64,000 nucleotides of DNA from JAHEDH01 sp963745865 (GCA_963745865.1 CAVUYZ010000003.1:681933-745932); one strand, 5' to 3'. Counted from the stretch's first letter, positions 50,954-60,418 are shown. A program made the numbers and translations. The notes: a model not told the origin generated them from the letters alone.

Positions 50954-51532
50954 ATGAGATACACACTGAAGTACGTCGCAATCTTCTCGGTGCTGGCGAT
51001 CGGGCTGACCGCATGCGGTCTTGCCGAAGCAGCCACCCCCGAGACCACCCAGCCCGGAACGATCGCCGAAGGCGAGCCCGCTCCAGGCACGAACCCATCG
51101 ACAGGCATGTGCCTACCCGACGCTCCCGACTGTGGAGACGTCGTGATCTCGCCGACCGACGGAAACCGCTGCATGCCGGAGTTCCCCGACTGCATCGACA
51201 CCGGCGCTCCCGAGCCGATCGTCTACGTCCCAGTCGACGTCGAGGGACGGCAGGCGGGCGACGGCCATGTCATCGGATCCGGGGAGTTGATCTCCACCAA
51301 CGGCTCGACGATCACGGTCGGCTTCTGGATGGGAACCGGAGACTGCTTTGCGGTCGAGCGCATCGACCTCGCCGAGACCGACACCAAGGTCGCGGTGGAC
51401 ATCACGGTCGCACCCCGCGCTGCAGACCAGGTCTGCGTCGAGATCGCCGAAGCCAGGTCGGTGACGGTCGACCTCGACCAGCCGCTCGGCCTCCGGATCC
51501 TCGAAGTGGGAGGGGCGCCGGTTTCCGGCTGA
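50954..51532 (+). CDS. Secreted lipoprotein of unknown function
   Basis: 192 residues. The signal MRYTLKYVAIFSVLAIGLTAC ends in a lipobox (LTAC, modified Cys21), then a low-complexity Pro/Thr linker and a mature domain with four further Cys (MCLPDAPDCGD, CMPEFPDC) likely forming disulfides, and a C-terminal beta-rich segment. No known domain. It is divergent from prcB and marks the edge of the accessory insert; a hairpin terminator follows at 51563. Confidence 0.8.
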   Translation: MRYTLKYVAIFSVLAIGLTACGLAEAATPETTQPGTIAEGEPAPGTNPSTGMCLPDAPDCGDVVISPTDGNRCMPEFPDCIDTGAPEPIVYVPVDVEGRQAGDGHVIGSGELISTNGSTITVGFWMGTGDCFAVERIDLAETDTKVAVDITVAPRAADQVCVEIAEARSVTVDLDQPLGLRILEVGGAPVSG

Positions 51533-51562
51533 CAGTCAGAAGAACGAGATCAGAAGAAACAG

Positions 51563-51591
51563 GTGGGGCGGCTCGTTTCGAGCCGCCCCAC
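51563..51591 (+). terminator. Strong intrinsic-type terminator
   Basis: Perfect 13-bp inverted repeat GTGGGGCGGCTCG, loop TTT, CGAGCCGCCCCAC, followed by GTCTAATTT. It lies 31 bases after the lipoprotein stop and can also serve the convergent small membrane gene ending at 51641. Confidence 0.85.
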
Positions 51592-51640
51592 GTCTAATTT
51601 CCCGATCGGGCAAAGCCCATCCGGACCTCCCCGCTGGTAA

Positions 51641-51820
51641 TCACGGTGTCTCGCCTTGGTCGTCGCGTCGCCCTGTGGGTGAATTGGCGACCGCCATCGC
51701 CAGCACAGCGATCGTTCCGATCACCAGACCAACTCCATTGCTCACCGCGCCGGTGACCATCAGCGTCGCCGCGACCACGCATGCGGCAAGCCCCGCAACC
51801 AAACGTGTTCTCCGTCCCAT
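51641..51820 (-). CDS. Small two-helix membrane protein
   Basis: 59 residues from ATG 51820 with AGAGG 6 nt upstream. Two hydrophobic segments (LVAGLAACVVAATLMVTGAV and GVGLVIGTIAVLAMAVANS) joined by a short loop. The layout resembles DUF2892 proteins, but the C-terminal FCPLYR motif is missing. A TGACA-N5-TGTCA palindrome lies upstream, so it may be regulated on its own. Confidence 0.6.
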   Translation of the reverse strand: MGRRTRLVAGLAACVVAATLMVTGAVSNGVGLVIGTIAVLAMAVANSPTGRRDDQGETP

Positions 51821-51853
51821 GTCAACCTCTCTTGTCAGTTCGTAAAGTGTACT

Positions 51854-51868
51854 TGACAAAGTATGTCA
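51854..51868. promoter_or_regulatory. Operator-like palindrome TGACA-N5-TGTCA
   Basis: TGACAAAGTATGTCA is a perfect 5+5 inverted repeat centred 41 bases upstream of the small membrane gene ATG. TGTCA half-sites recur nearby (TTGTCAGTT at about 51831, TGTCAAGT at about 51883, TTGTCATC at about 51895), suggesting an array for a dimeric regulator. No regulator gene is adjacent. Confidence 0.55.
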
Positions 51869-52041
51869 GAACCGTCGAGGAATGTCAAGTGTGTTTGTCA
51901 TCTTGCCCCGTGATAGGACTCACGCGAAGGAGTTGGGCGTGGACTTGGCCTTGCTCGATCGTCAATTTGATGACGGCAAACCCACCAGTCTTGCGCCGTG
52001 TTCGGCCAGGCCAGATACGCGAGATGACGTCTCGATGGCGG

Positions 52042-53341
52042 TCAGCCGGCGATCAGCTTCACTCCGGAGGGGACGTTGATCGAGCCGAGGGGTGCGAACT
52101 TCGAGCCGTCCTCGCATGTGGCGTCGGGGCCGAACCAGATCACGTCTGCGACTATCTGGTTGAGTCCGTTCCCGTTCCCGTTGCCGACATCGGATCGATT
52201 CGCCGGCTCCCGGATGTACACCGTGTAGAAGCCGATGATCTTCATCATCTTCCTGCCGCCCGGCCAGGAGCTTCCCGAATCCCCCAGGTCCCAGTCGTTG
52301 GAGTTGTTCTTGTCGTACACGACGATCGGGATCGTGGCGAGGCGGGGCGAATCGCACTTGATTCCCGTTCCGTTGTGGTAGAACTGCGACGCCTTGGCCG
52401 ATGCGTATGGCCCGTAGAGGCTGTCGTGCCAGCCCGCAGGTTGAACGAAGCCGCCAGGGAAATCCGCCGGAGGGCTCACAGTCCATTTCGAGGCCAGCGT
52501 CGACGGTGCGGAGCCCAACACCTGCTGGATCGAGTCGCAGTTGAAATCGCCGCCCTGGACACAGTCGGCGTCGGCGATATTGGACATCCGGTTGGCGATC
52601 CCCTGGTTGAACGGCCCGACCATGTTGCCTGGCTCGGTGTCACTGGCGTTGCAGCTCATACCGGGCGAACTGCACGCCGTCCCCCGGATACCCGAGTGTG
52701 CATCATTCGAAGTCCAGGTCCGTGATGTTTCGACAAGTCGGCGTCGATTCCGATCTCCAGGGCGTCCCTCCAGGCGTTTGCCCCCGGGCTCGGGGAACCG
52801 AGCGCTCCGCAGTTGCCGGTGACCTTCTTGGCGCAATCGAACAGGTCCCCGGAGAATGTTCCGGGAAGCGCGCCGAGCGGCATCACGCCGGGTCCGGTGG
52901 TCGCCTTGACGCCCTGACACACGCCCTGCTCGATGATGTTCACGCTGTCGCGCCCAGCACGCGGCCGAAGTTGGTGTCCGCCTGCTCGCTGACGGTGATC
53001 GACATCTGGTCGGAGGCGCCGCCATATGCGGCATCGATCGTGACGATGTTGCCGCTGCCGTCGGTCATCACGCCCGTGGTGCCAGCGATGGTCGGCCCAC
53101 TCAATGAGGTCTGGGGCCAGTTCAGTTTCGTGATCTCGGCTGCAGCGGTGATGGCTGCACTCGTGTCGGGGAGCTCGGCAACTCCTGCGAGACACGACAT
53201 ATCCGCCGTCGTCTGGTCGGTGGTTGCCGCTTGGTAGAAGCCCGAGACATCGACTGCGAGGACGGCCGCCCCGAAGAGGAACAGCAGCGAGGCCGCAACC
53301 AGCAGCGCCGAGGCCCCCTGCTCGCTCTGGTGCTCCCTCAT
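52042..53341 (-). CDS. TadG-like pilus-assembly/secreted protein, frameshifted
   Basis: N-terminal segment (EQGASALLVAASLLFLFGAAVLAVDVSGFYQAATTDQTTADMSC) matches the TadE/TadG membrane anchor: one helix followed by a polar helix and an Ala-rich region. The C-terminal ~300 residues contain paired cysteines (GTACSSPGMSC, DCVQGGDFNC) and KMMKIIGFYTVYIREPANR. Frame changes near 52950 and 52725 join three reading frames. No Flp prepilin, TadA ATPase or TadB/C are nearby. The start overlaps the tadE-like stop. Confidence 0.78.
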
Positions 53342-53801
53342 GACTCGAACCTCGAGATCGCCGTGGCCGTGAGGTCGACTGAAATGCCGAAGAAGATGAA
53401 GTCGATCTCGTAGTCGGGGTAGGTGATCGAGACGGCGACCTTCTCGTTACCGGTGCTGTCACCAACCGAGCAGGGATCAGCCGCCAACTCGATACAGGTG
53501 GTGTCGACCAGCGCCGGGCTGATCGCCGCGGCGGACAACTGTTCGTCGGCGACACACCTGAGAACTGCCTGCGATGAGCCGGCACCGCAGGTGGCGGTTG
53601 AACTGCCGTCGTTCCAGGGATCCACGGTGGCGCCATATCGCGAAGCCTCGCGTACGGCGTGATCCATGACGTTGTGCACGTTCCACGCCCGTGCCGTCGC
53701 CCAAATCCCAACGATGAGCAACATGAGAAACGGCAGTACGAGGGCCATCTCCACCAGCGCTGCCCCCGCTCGCGCCCCTCCGCGCTCTTGCGTTTCATCA
53801 T
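53338..53801 (-). CDS. TadE-like minor pilin, frameshifted near start
   Basis: About 155 residues. Starts MMKRKSAEGRERG after a GGAGTGGGA ribosome site; an indel in the five-base run at 53763-53767 shifts the frame into the class-defining AALVEMALVLPFLMLLIVGIW (TadE anchor with Glu+5-like residue). A cysteine-containing periplasmic domain follows. It is translated with the TadG-like gene (ATGA). The origin of the tadE-tadG pair is unclear, as no secretion machinery is visible. Confidence 0.78.
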
Positions 53802-54215
53802 TCCCACTCCATTCGAGACCGCCCGTATCAAAAGAGTCTCGCGCGTTACACACTTTTTTCAACGGGAGGGCGCGTGAATGATTCGAACGGCTCAGAGAGG
53901 AGGTGGTTCGCCACAAGTGGGCGTCACCCTGGCGTTTGCATGGCGGACTGCCCCTCGACGAGGAGTATCGCAATATCGGATGTGATCGATATCCCGTCCC
54001 AGAGGCTGACACGGGTCACTGCTTGTTTCCCCGCAAAGGATCGAAGGGGTCGAGAACGAGGTTGAATGTCGCTCGCCGGCCACCGAGCAGGCTTGGCGAC
54101 ATCAACCCCCGACATCCTCGCTGACCCTTCGGAAGTGGGGAATAGTGAGGGAACGATCTCTCGAGATGTCGCAACCGACCGAACAGGCCACCCACCGGCG
54201 CAGTCTCCCGTTGGG
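53802..54215. other. Intergenic region (414 bp) without a confident gene
   Basis: Lies between the tadE-like gene (leftward) and the LacI stop. All frames are short and lack ribosome sites or similarity. The A/T-rich stretch near 53830-53860 (TTGAAAAAAGTGTGTAAC on the minus strand) is a plausible promoter for the tadEG pair. I found no riboswitch, tRNA or strong terminator. Confidence 0.4.
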
Positions 54216-55277
54216 TCAGGCGGTGGCTGCGTCTGCTGTGGAGTTGCGAATGATCAGCTCGCCGCTCATCACCTCATGGATCGGCTCGGCCGAGGGGTCG
54301 ACGATCTGTCGCAGCAGGAGGTCGGCAGCACGACGACCCATGACTCGGTACGGAACCCGGAAGGTGGTCAGTGCTGGATCCATCTGGGCAGCGTGAGGCA
54401 TGTCGGTGAATCCGACGATCGAAATGTCCCGGGGGCAACTCAAACCAGAGGCCCGAATGGCTGCCACCGCTCCCAAAGCGAGTCGATCGTTGGCGGCAAC
54501 GATCGCCGTCACCGGCGACCGCGAGCGCAGGTGCTCGGCGATAGCACGCTCCCCCTCTTCCTCATTGTGGACGGCGGCAAACAGAAAGATCGCGTCGACT
54601 CCGCTGCCGTCCGCCGCGCTCTTGAACGCTTCGAGCCGGTCCGACGTCGACGGCAGGGTTCTCGGGCCGCCGAGATGGGCGATGTGACGGTGCCCCAGCC
54701 CAACGAGGTGCCGGACGGACTCAACGACCGCTGCAGCCTCGTCCGGGACGACCCAGCTCGCCTGTACTCCAGGTGCCGTTCGGTTGTACAGAACGATCGG
54801 CGTGTTGTCTGACATGACGGCCCGAACCACGGGATCGTTCGCTTCTGCCGCGCCGTACACCAACCCTGCCACCCTGGCGTCCAGGAAGGCGGCGACCTGC
54901 TCCGCCCCGGTCGGGTCGCTGGCGGCAGTGCTGGAAACAAGCAGCGAGTACCCGCGCTCGCGAAGCCTCGTTGCGGCAGCCTGCGCGATTGCCGTGTGGT
55001 AGAGATTGCCGAGGTCGGGGACAACCATCCCAACCGATCTCGACCGCCCCGTCCTCAGGGTCCGCGCCAGGCTGTTCCGCCGGTATCCGAGCCTGTCAGC
55101 GACCGATTGGATCTGTGCGGCGGTGGCCCGGGACAGGCCGATCTCGTCACCCTTGCCGTTGAGAACCCGAGAAACCGTCGCCACGTGAACCCCTGCCTCT
55201 CGGGCGATGTCAACCATGCGGACCCTCCCGGCGGGTTCGTCGTTGCTCAACGACGGGGACAGATCTTGATCAGCCAT
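54216..55277 (-). CDS. LacI-family transcriptional regulator
   Basis: About 353 residues. N-terminal HTH VRMVDIAREAGVHVATVSRVLNGKG with hinge SRATAAQIQSVADRLGYRRNSLARTLRTG, then a periplasmic-binding-like ligand domain (SVGMVVPDLGNLYHTAIAQAA, ASWVVPDEAAAVVESVRHLVGLGHR, ISIVGFTDMPHAAQMDPALTTF). It is divergent from the Rieske oxygenase and an operator-like palindrome lies between them, so it likely represses both. Ligand unknown. Start at ATG 55277; 55298 is possible. Confidence 0.92.
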   Translation of the reverse strand: MADQDLSPSLSNDEPAGRVRMVDIAREAGVHVATVSRVLNGKGDEIGLSRATAAQIQSVADRLGYRRNSLARTLRTGRSRSVGMVVPDLGNLYHTAIAQAAATRLRERGYSLLVSSTAASDPTGAEQVAAFLDARVAGLVYGAAEANDPVVRAVMSDNTPIVLYNRTAPGVQASWVVPDEAAAVVESVRHLVGLGHRHIAHLGGPRTLPSTSDRLEAFKSAADGSGVDAIFLFAAVHNEEEGERAIAEHLRSRSPVTAIVAANDRLALGAVAAIRASGLSCPRDISIVGFTDMPHAAQMDPALTTFRVPYRVMGRRAADLLLRQIVDPSAEPIHEVMSGELIIRNSTADAATA

Positions 55278-55329
55278 CAACCGAACGTAGCACTGCACGG
55301 CGGCGGAGCGCGCACGTCGCTACAGCGAC

Positions 55330-55343
55330 CACAAACGATTGTG
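55330..55343. promoter_or_regulatory. LacI-type operator between lacI-like and Rieske genes
   Basis: CACAAACGATTGTG: a 14-bp palindrome with 5-bp perfect arms and the central CG typical of LacI/GalR operators. It lies 53 bases upstream of the LacI start and 70 bases upstream of the oxygenase start. A second inverted repeat CCTCG...CGAGG occurs at about 55353-55369. Confidence 0.7.
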
Positions 55344-55412
55344 TTCTGACGATCCTCGAGCGAAGCGAGGCTCTATGGTGACCACGACCGTTGGTGGGCA
55401 AGGAGCGACAGG

Positions 55413-56471
55413 ATGATCAGGAATTGTTGGTATGCAGCGGGTTTCTCCTCGGAGTTCCCGGTCGGCGAGCCATCCGGCCACACGATCGCCGAGCGTCCGA
55501 TGGTCATCTGGCGCGGCCAGGACGGGGAGGTCGGGGCATTCGACGCTCGCTGCGCCCACAAGCGCTTCCCGTTGTGGGACGGGAAGATCCTCGAAGGCGA
55601 CATCTTGCAGTGCCCGTATCACGGCTTTGCCTACGACATGACGGGCCGGTGTGTCGACATCCCCGCACTGCGGGATCGGAGCGACCGACTTCCAGAGCGG
55701 GCCCGAATCTACAAGTACCCCTCGATCGAACAGGACGGACTCGTATGGGTCTGGCCAGGGGATCCGGCCATCTCAGACACCGTCTCGCCCCCTCGGACTC
55801 CTGAGATCTCATCCAGCGACTGGGAGACGGGCAACACCGAGCCGATGCACGTCGCCGCCTCGGTCAGGCTCCTGATCGAGAACCTGTTGGATCTCACGCA
55901 TTTCTATCCACTCCACTCCGGCAACATCGGTAGTCGCGCGGACGCCGAGGTGTCGGTCGAGATCGAGCGATCGGTCGAAAACGGAATTCCCACGATCACG
56001 ACCTACCGACCCCGTTCCGATTTCTCGTTCCCGCCCATGACACGCGATCGATTCGGCGTCGAAGTGGGTGATCAACTCCAAACCCATCGCATGGTCGGCC
56101 CGGCGATGTTCCATGTCATCATCGCCGTGGCCCCTCCGGGAATGCTCGGAACTGACGAGGAGCGTTCCTTTGTCCTCTATCAGACCATCACGCCGGTCGA
56201 TGAAGAGAACCTCGTGTGGCGACGATCGATCAACACGGCCGCAGGAAGTCGCTGGGCGAAGGATGTATCCCGCTCGCTGCTCGATGTGCTGATGGAGACG
56301 GCCCCCACCGTTGTCGACGAAGACACCTGGGCACTCGTCGAACAGCAGAAGATGTTCGCCTACGCGGACGGAGACTTTCAGGAGGTCCACATCAGGACCG
56401 ACGGCCCGATGATGATGGGGCGCCGACTTCTCGACGAACTCGAGGCAGCCGAGTCCGAGCCAGTCGGATGA
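55413..56471 (+). CDS. Rieske non-heme iron oxygenase, vanillate-demethylase-like
   Basis: 352 residues. Rieske [2Fe-2S] ligands are Cys47-His49 (ARCAHKRFPLWDG) and Cys67-His70 (QCPYHGFAYD). The mononuclear iron site is NLLDLTHFYPLH with Asn157, Asp160, His163 and His168. The short C-terminal domain and MIRNCWYAAGFSSEFP start resemble VanA/PobA-type aromatic demethylases. Ribosome site AAGGAGCGACAGG before ATG. It needs a reductase; none is adjacent, but the zinc-ribbon partner and LacI regulator are. Substrate unknown. Confidence 0.9.
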   Translation: MIRNCWYAAGFSSEFPVGEPSGHTIAERPMVIWRGQDGEVGAFDARCAHKRFPLWDGKILEGDILQCPYHGFAYDMTGRCVDIPALRDRSDRLPERARIYKYPSIEQDGLVWVWPGDPAISDTVSPPRTPEISSSDWETGNTEPMHVAASVRLLIENLLDLTHFYPLHSGNIGSRADAEVSVEIERSVENGIPTITTYRPRSDFSFPPMTRDRFGVEVGDQLQTHRMVGPAMFHVIIAVAPPGMLGTDEERSFVLYQTITPVDEENLVWRRSINTAAGSRWAKDVSRSLLDVLMETAPTVVDEDTWALVEQQKMFAYADGDFQEVHIRTDGPMMMGRRLLDELEAAESEPVG

Positions 56472-56689
56472 ACTCCGGATTCATCGAGTCCCTCTGGGGC
56501 TTCTGCGGGAAGTGCGAGCGCTGGAGGCTATCCCCCGCCTGGAGCTCTACCGGCGGCGACACGGCCTGTCCCGTGTGCGGGAATCCACCTCTCCTGATCG
56601 AACATGTCGAGAACGGTCGGGCGCGGATGCGGCTCGACCTCGAGGTAGCCGTTGGTCCGGTCGGCGACCGCAGATTCCTCGAGAACTGA
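56468..56689 (+). CDS. Small zinc-ribbon protein coupled to the Rieske oxygenase
   Basis: 73 residues starting MNSGFIESLWGFCGKCERWRLSP. Two CxxC pairs (FCGKC, ACPVCG) form a likely zinc or iron site; the spacing is not that of a [2Fe-2S] ferredoxin. The ATG overlaps the oxygenase stop (ATGA), so the two are translated together. No known family; it may act as an assembly or regulatory partner. Confidence 0.7.
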   Translation: MNSGFIESLWGFCGKCERWRLSPAWSSTGGDTACPVCGNPPLLIEHVENGRARMRLDLEVAVGPVGDRRFLEN

Positions 56690-56994
56690 ACGACACGATC
56701 GGCGGCTGCATGGCGCAGTGATGAACCTGCGGGCGGCCTGGGCGCGCCATGCGAACCCGAGTGCCTCAACGGGTCCGAGACTCGAGTGATATCAGTGAGC
56801 ACCGAAGTCACCAACGATCGGGTGGGAGATCGGTGTGCTGCTGCCTCTGGTCATGCCGACGGCACCGTCTTCGAGCCCAGTGCCCTGGGGTGGTGCTTGG
56901 TGCTGCTGATCCAGCCGAGGATCGAACGCGGTAACGAAGCCCTGTTCAATGAACCTTCTCGGCGGGTGTACTCCAGATCACCTGGACCGGGGAA
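56690..56994. other. Intergenic region (305 bp) without a confident gene
   Basis: Lies between the convergent zinc-ribbon and pup genes. Frames of 60-77 codons (for example 56786-57019 plus strand) have no ribosome site and an unlikely composition. No hairpin of terminator strength was noticed. It marks the left end of the intact pup-dop-arc operon. Confidence 0.35.
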
Positions 56995-57186
56995 TCACTC
57001 TCCGCCCTTTTGGACGTAGTTCTTGACGAATTCCTCGGCGTTCTCTTCGAGAACCGAGTCGATCTCGTCGAGCAGGTCGTCGACAGAGTCGAGATCCGCT
57101 TCGACCTCGACTTCGGCGACGTCCTCGACCTCCTCGGAGGTCTGCTCGGTCGAATGCTTGCGGGACTGTTCCTGTCCGTCTGCCAT
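56995..57186 (-). CDS. pup: Prokaryotic ubiquitin-like protein Pup
   Basis: 63 residues: a disordered acidic N-terminus, then SVDDLLDEIDSVLEENAEEFVKNYVQKGGE. The C-terminus is Gly-Gly-Glu, the form ready for ligation by PafA without deamidation by Dop, unlike Pup-GGQ of mycobacteria. The ATG is 3 bases after the dop stop; the pup-dop-arc order is conserved. Confidence 0.98.
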   Translation of the reverse strand: MADGQEQSRKHSTEQTSEEVEDVAEVEVEADLDSVDDLLDEIDSVLEENAEEFVKNYVQKGGE

Positions 57187-57189
57187 CGT

Positions 57190-58667
57190 TCAGTCTCCCA
57201 GGGCTTGGATCAGTTCGGCGGCCGTGTCGACCGAGTCGAGCATCTCGCCGACGGTGTCACGGCCACCCTTCAATGGTTCCATCATAGGAACGCGTTTGAG
57301 ATGTGGTTCTCCGATGTCGAAGACCAGCGAATCCCAGTTGGCTGCGACAACGTCGTCGGCGAAGCGGTCGACGCAGGTCCCCCGGAAGTACGCCCGGGTG
57401 CGCTCCGGCGGGTGCGCCAGCGCCGCCGTGACCTCGTCGTCGTCGAACAGGCGCCTGATCCGCCCCGAGCGCTGCAGCTTCTGGAACAGCCCCGCCTCGG
57501 GGTCGAGGTCATGGAACTGCAACGAGATCGCCGCCAGCTTGGCGCTGGACCAATCGAGACCGTCACGCTGTCGGTAGGCGTCGAGGAGCCGCTTCTTGGC
57601 CACCCAGTCGAGCCGGTCTGCACACGACATCGGATCTCGCTCGAGGTCGTCGAGCACCGATGCCCATTCGTCGATGACCTGGGTGAACACGGGCTCGTCC
57701 AGCTCCGACTCGACGTACTTGGCGAGCCATTCGAGATACTGGCCCTGGATCTCGAGTGCGGTTGCCGTCCCGCCGCCGTCGAGGTCGAGCGGGCGACGGA
57801 GGTCGATGTCGTGGCTCACCTGCCAGCAGGCGATGCCACCGGATCGTCCAGCTCGAAGGAGTCGGGCAGGGCGCCATCTTCGACGGCAGCCAGGAAGATG
57901 GCGGTGACCCCCAGCTTGAGGAAGTTCTGGACTTCGCTCTGGGTTGCGTCCCCGATGATCACGTGCAGCCGTCGGTACTTGCTGGGATCACCGTGCGGCT
58001 CGTCCCTGGTGTTGACGATCGGGCGCTTGAGGGTGGTTTCGAGGCCGACCTGTTCTTCGAAGAAGTCGGCGCGCTGGGTGATCTGGTAATCGACGTCGGG
58101 GCGCCCGTTCTCAGAGCCGACCTTGCCGGACCCGGTGAAGATCTGGCGGGTGACGAAGAACGGCGTCAGATGCCTGACGATCTGACCGAACGGCGTCGCC
58201 CGGTCAAGGAGGTAGTTCTCGTGCGAGCCGTACGAGTTCCCCTTCCCGTCCGAGTTGTTCTTGTAGAGCTTGAGCACCTGACCGGTGGGCAGCGTCGGTT
58301 GGGCGAGGCGCATCGCTTCGACCGCGGCAAGCTCGCCCGCCTTGTCGTGGAGAGCACCTTCGAGGGGATCGAAACACTCCGGGCCCGAGTATTCGGGATG
58401 GGCGTGGTCGACGTAGAGCCTCGCTCCGTTCGAGAGCACCGCATTGACGAGTGCAGAGTCGGGGTCGGGATAGTCGTAGCCGGCGACGCCGAATCCCCGG
58501 GCGTCGCGTCCGGGAGACTCCTCCTCGTACGACCACTGCACCCTGATGCGTCGGCCCGGAAACGAGTTCACGACGAGCGCCGACGCCAACGCCGGGTTGA
58601 AATCGGGTCGGTTGCGGATCTGGATCCCGAATTCGGTCTCGGTCCCCATCACTTTGCGGATAGCCAT
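57190..58667 (-). CDS. dop: Depupylase/deamidase Dop, frameshifted
   Basis: About 491 residues. The N-terminal MAIRKVMGTETEFGIQIRNRP has the GTETEFG motif that separates Dop from PafA. Then VLSNGARLYVDHAHPEYSGPEC, KLYKNNSDGKGNSYGSHENYLL and RPIVNTRDEPHGDPSKYRRLHVI. A frame change near 57830 splits off the C-terminal ~209 residues (DIDLRRPLDLDGGGTATALEI), whose GTG overlaps the first frame's stop by chance or error. Since Pup ends in Glu, its main role here should be removing Pup from substrates. Confidence 0.94.
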
Positions 58668-58686
58668 CAGGCGGCCGCCACTCGGG

Positions 58687-60418
58687 TCACAGGTACTGGC
58701 CGGTGGAGACGCCGTCGACCATCTTGCCTTGGCCCTCACCGGTGATCAGCGTGCGCACGTAGGTGATCCGCTCGCCCTTCTTGCCCGAGATCTTCGCCCA
58801 GTCGTCGGGATTGGTGGTGTTGGGCAGGTCCTCGTGCTCACGGAACTCCTGCCTCACGGCGTGGATCAGGTCGTCGGCTTTGAGCCCGGTGGTTCCACCG
58901 TCGATCTGACGCTTGATGGCGTCCTTCTTGGCTCTCCGCACGATGTTCTCGATCATCGCACCCGAGGAGAAGTCCTTGAAGTACAGGATCTCGCGGTCGC
59001 CGTTGGCGTAGGTGACTTCGAGGAACTTGTTGCTGTCGTCGTCGGAGTACATGTGATCGACGACCTCGTCGACCACCTCGTCGAGCATCGCACCCCGATC
59101 TCCGTCGAACCGATCGAGGCTCTCCTGATCGAAGGGGATGTCGCGATCGAGGTAGATCCGGAAGATCTGGCGGGCGGCGACGGTGTCCGGTCGGCTGATC
59201 TTGATCTTCACGTCGAGGCGCCCAGGGCGCAGGATGGCCGGGTCGATCAGGTCCTCACGGTTGGATGCGCCGATCACGATCACGTTCTTGAGCGCCTCGA
59301 CACCGTCGAGTTCGGAGAGCAGCTGCGGGCACGATCGTCGACTCGACGTCGGATGAGATGCCGGTTCCACGGGTGCGGAACAGCGAGTCCATCTCGTCGA
59401 AGAAGACGATGACGGGAACGCCTTCGTCGGACTTCTCTTTCGCCCGCTGGAAGATCAGGCGGATCTGACGCTCCGTCTCCCCTACCCACTTGTTCAACAG
59501 CTCGGGGCCTTTGATGTTCAAGAAGTACGACCGTGCATCGGGGCGACCGGTTCGCTCGGCGACCGCCTTGGCGAGGCTGTTGGCGACTGCTTTGGCGATG
59601 AGGGTCTTCCCGCATCCGGGAGGGCCGTACAGCAGGATTCCCTTGGGCGGTTCGAGCCCGTAGTCGCCGAACAGGTCTTTGTGAACGTACGGGAGCTCGA
59701 CAGCGTCCCTGATCTCTTCGATCTGGTCGCGCAGGCCGCCGACCTGCTCGTAGGTGATGTCCGGGACTTCTTCGAGCACCAGCTCTTCGACCTCCGGCCG
59801 GTGGAGCTTCTCGAACACGAGACCGGCCCGGGTGTCGAATCGAACGTGATCCCCAACCCGGAGCGGCGTGTCGGCGAGGCTCTCGGCAACCGAGACGACC
59901 TGCTCGTCGTCGCCGCGGATCATGACCACCAGACGACCGTCATCGAGCTTGTTGCGGATGCGGACGACTTCGCCCCGGAGCGGGAACGCCCGGGTGTCGA
60001 CGATGCTGGAGCTCTCGTTGAGGAGCACCTCCTGGCCGGTCTGGAGCTGTTTGACCTCGATGGTCGGCTGGGCGGCGACCCGGAGTTTGCGGTTTCCGGT
60101 CATGACATCGACAGAGCCATCGGCGTTGACACCGAGCACCGTGCCAAACGCATTGGGAGGGGTGGTGAGCTTCTCGACCTCGGCACGAAGCACGCTGAGT
60201 TGCTCCCGCGCCTCTTCGAGCACGGTGGTCAGCTTCTCGTTCTGTGACAGCGTCCGGTCGAGGTGGGCGGACGTGTCGGCGAGGCGACGCTCGAGATCGG
60301 CAATGGTCCTCGGGGCACCCGAGAGTCGCGACCGCAACGCATTGACCTCGGCCTGGAGCGCCGAGAGTTGACGCCGTAGGGCGTCTGGGTCGTTGCTATC
60401 GAACAACCTGTCACTCAT
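58687..60418 (-). CDS. arc: Proteasomal AAA ATPase ARC/Mpa, frameshifted
   Basis: About 577 residues: N-terminal coiled coil (LRRQLSALQAEVNALRSRL), two OB-fold domains (GTVLGVNADGSVDVMTGNRKLRV, RGEVVRIRNKLDDGRLVVMIRG), then the AAA domain with Walker A LYGPPGCGKTLIAKAVA, Walker B VIVFFDEMDSLF and sensor GASNREDLIDPAILRPGR. The chain ends GQYL, the Tyr-containing tail that docks onto the 20S ring. An extra base in a short run at 59327-59329 shifts the frame. ATG 60418. Confidence 0.95.

Noticed and set aside
53874..54215. Possible riboswitch or tRNA upstream of the LacI end
   Set aside because: I compared it by eye with c-di-GMP-I and tRNA patterns; conserved core bases and cloverleaf stems are missing.
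57190..57819. Separate gene for the C-terminal 209 residues of Dop with a GTGA overlap
   Set aside because: Its sequence continues the Dop fold exactly where the first frame stops; a single indel near 57830 is simpler than a split enzyme.
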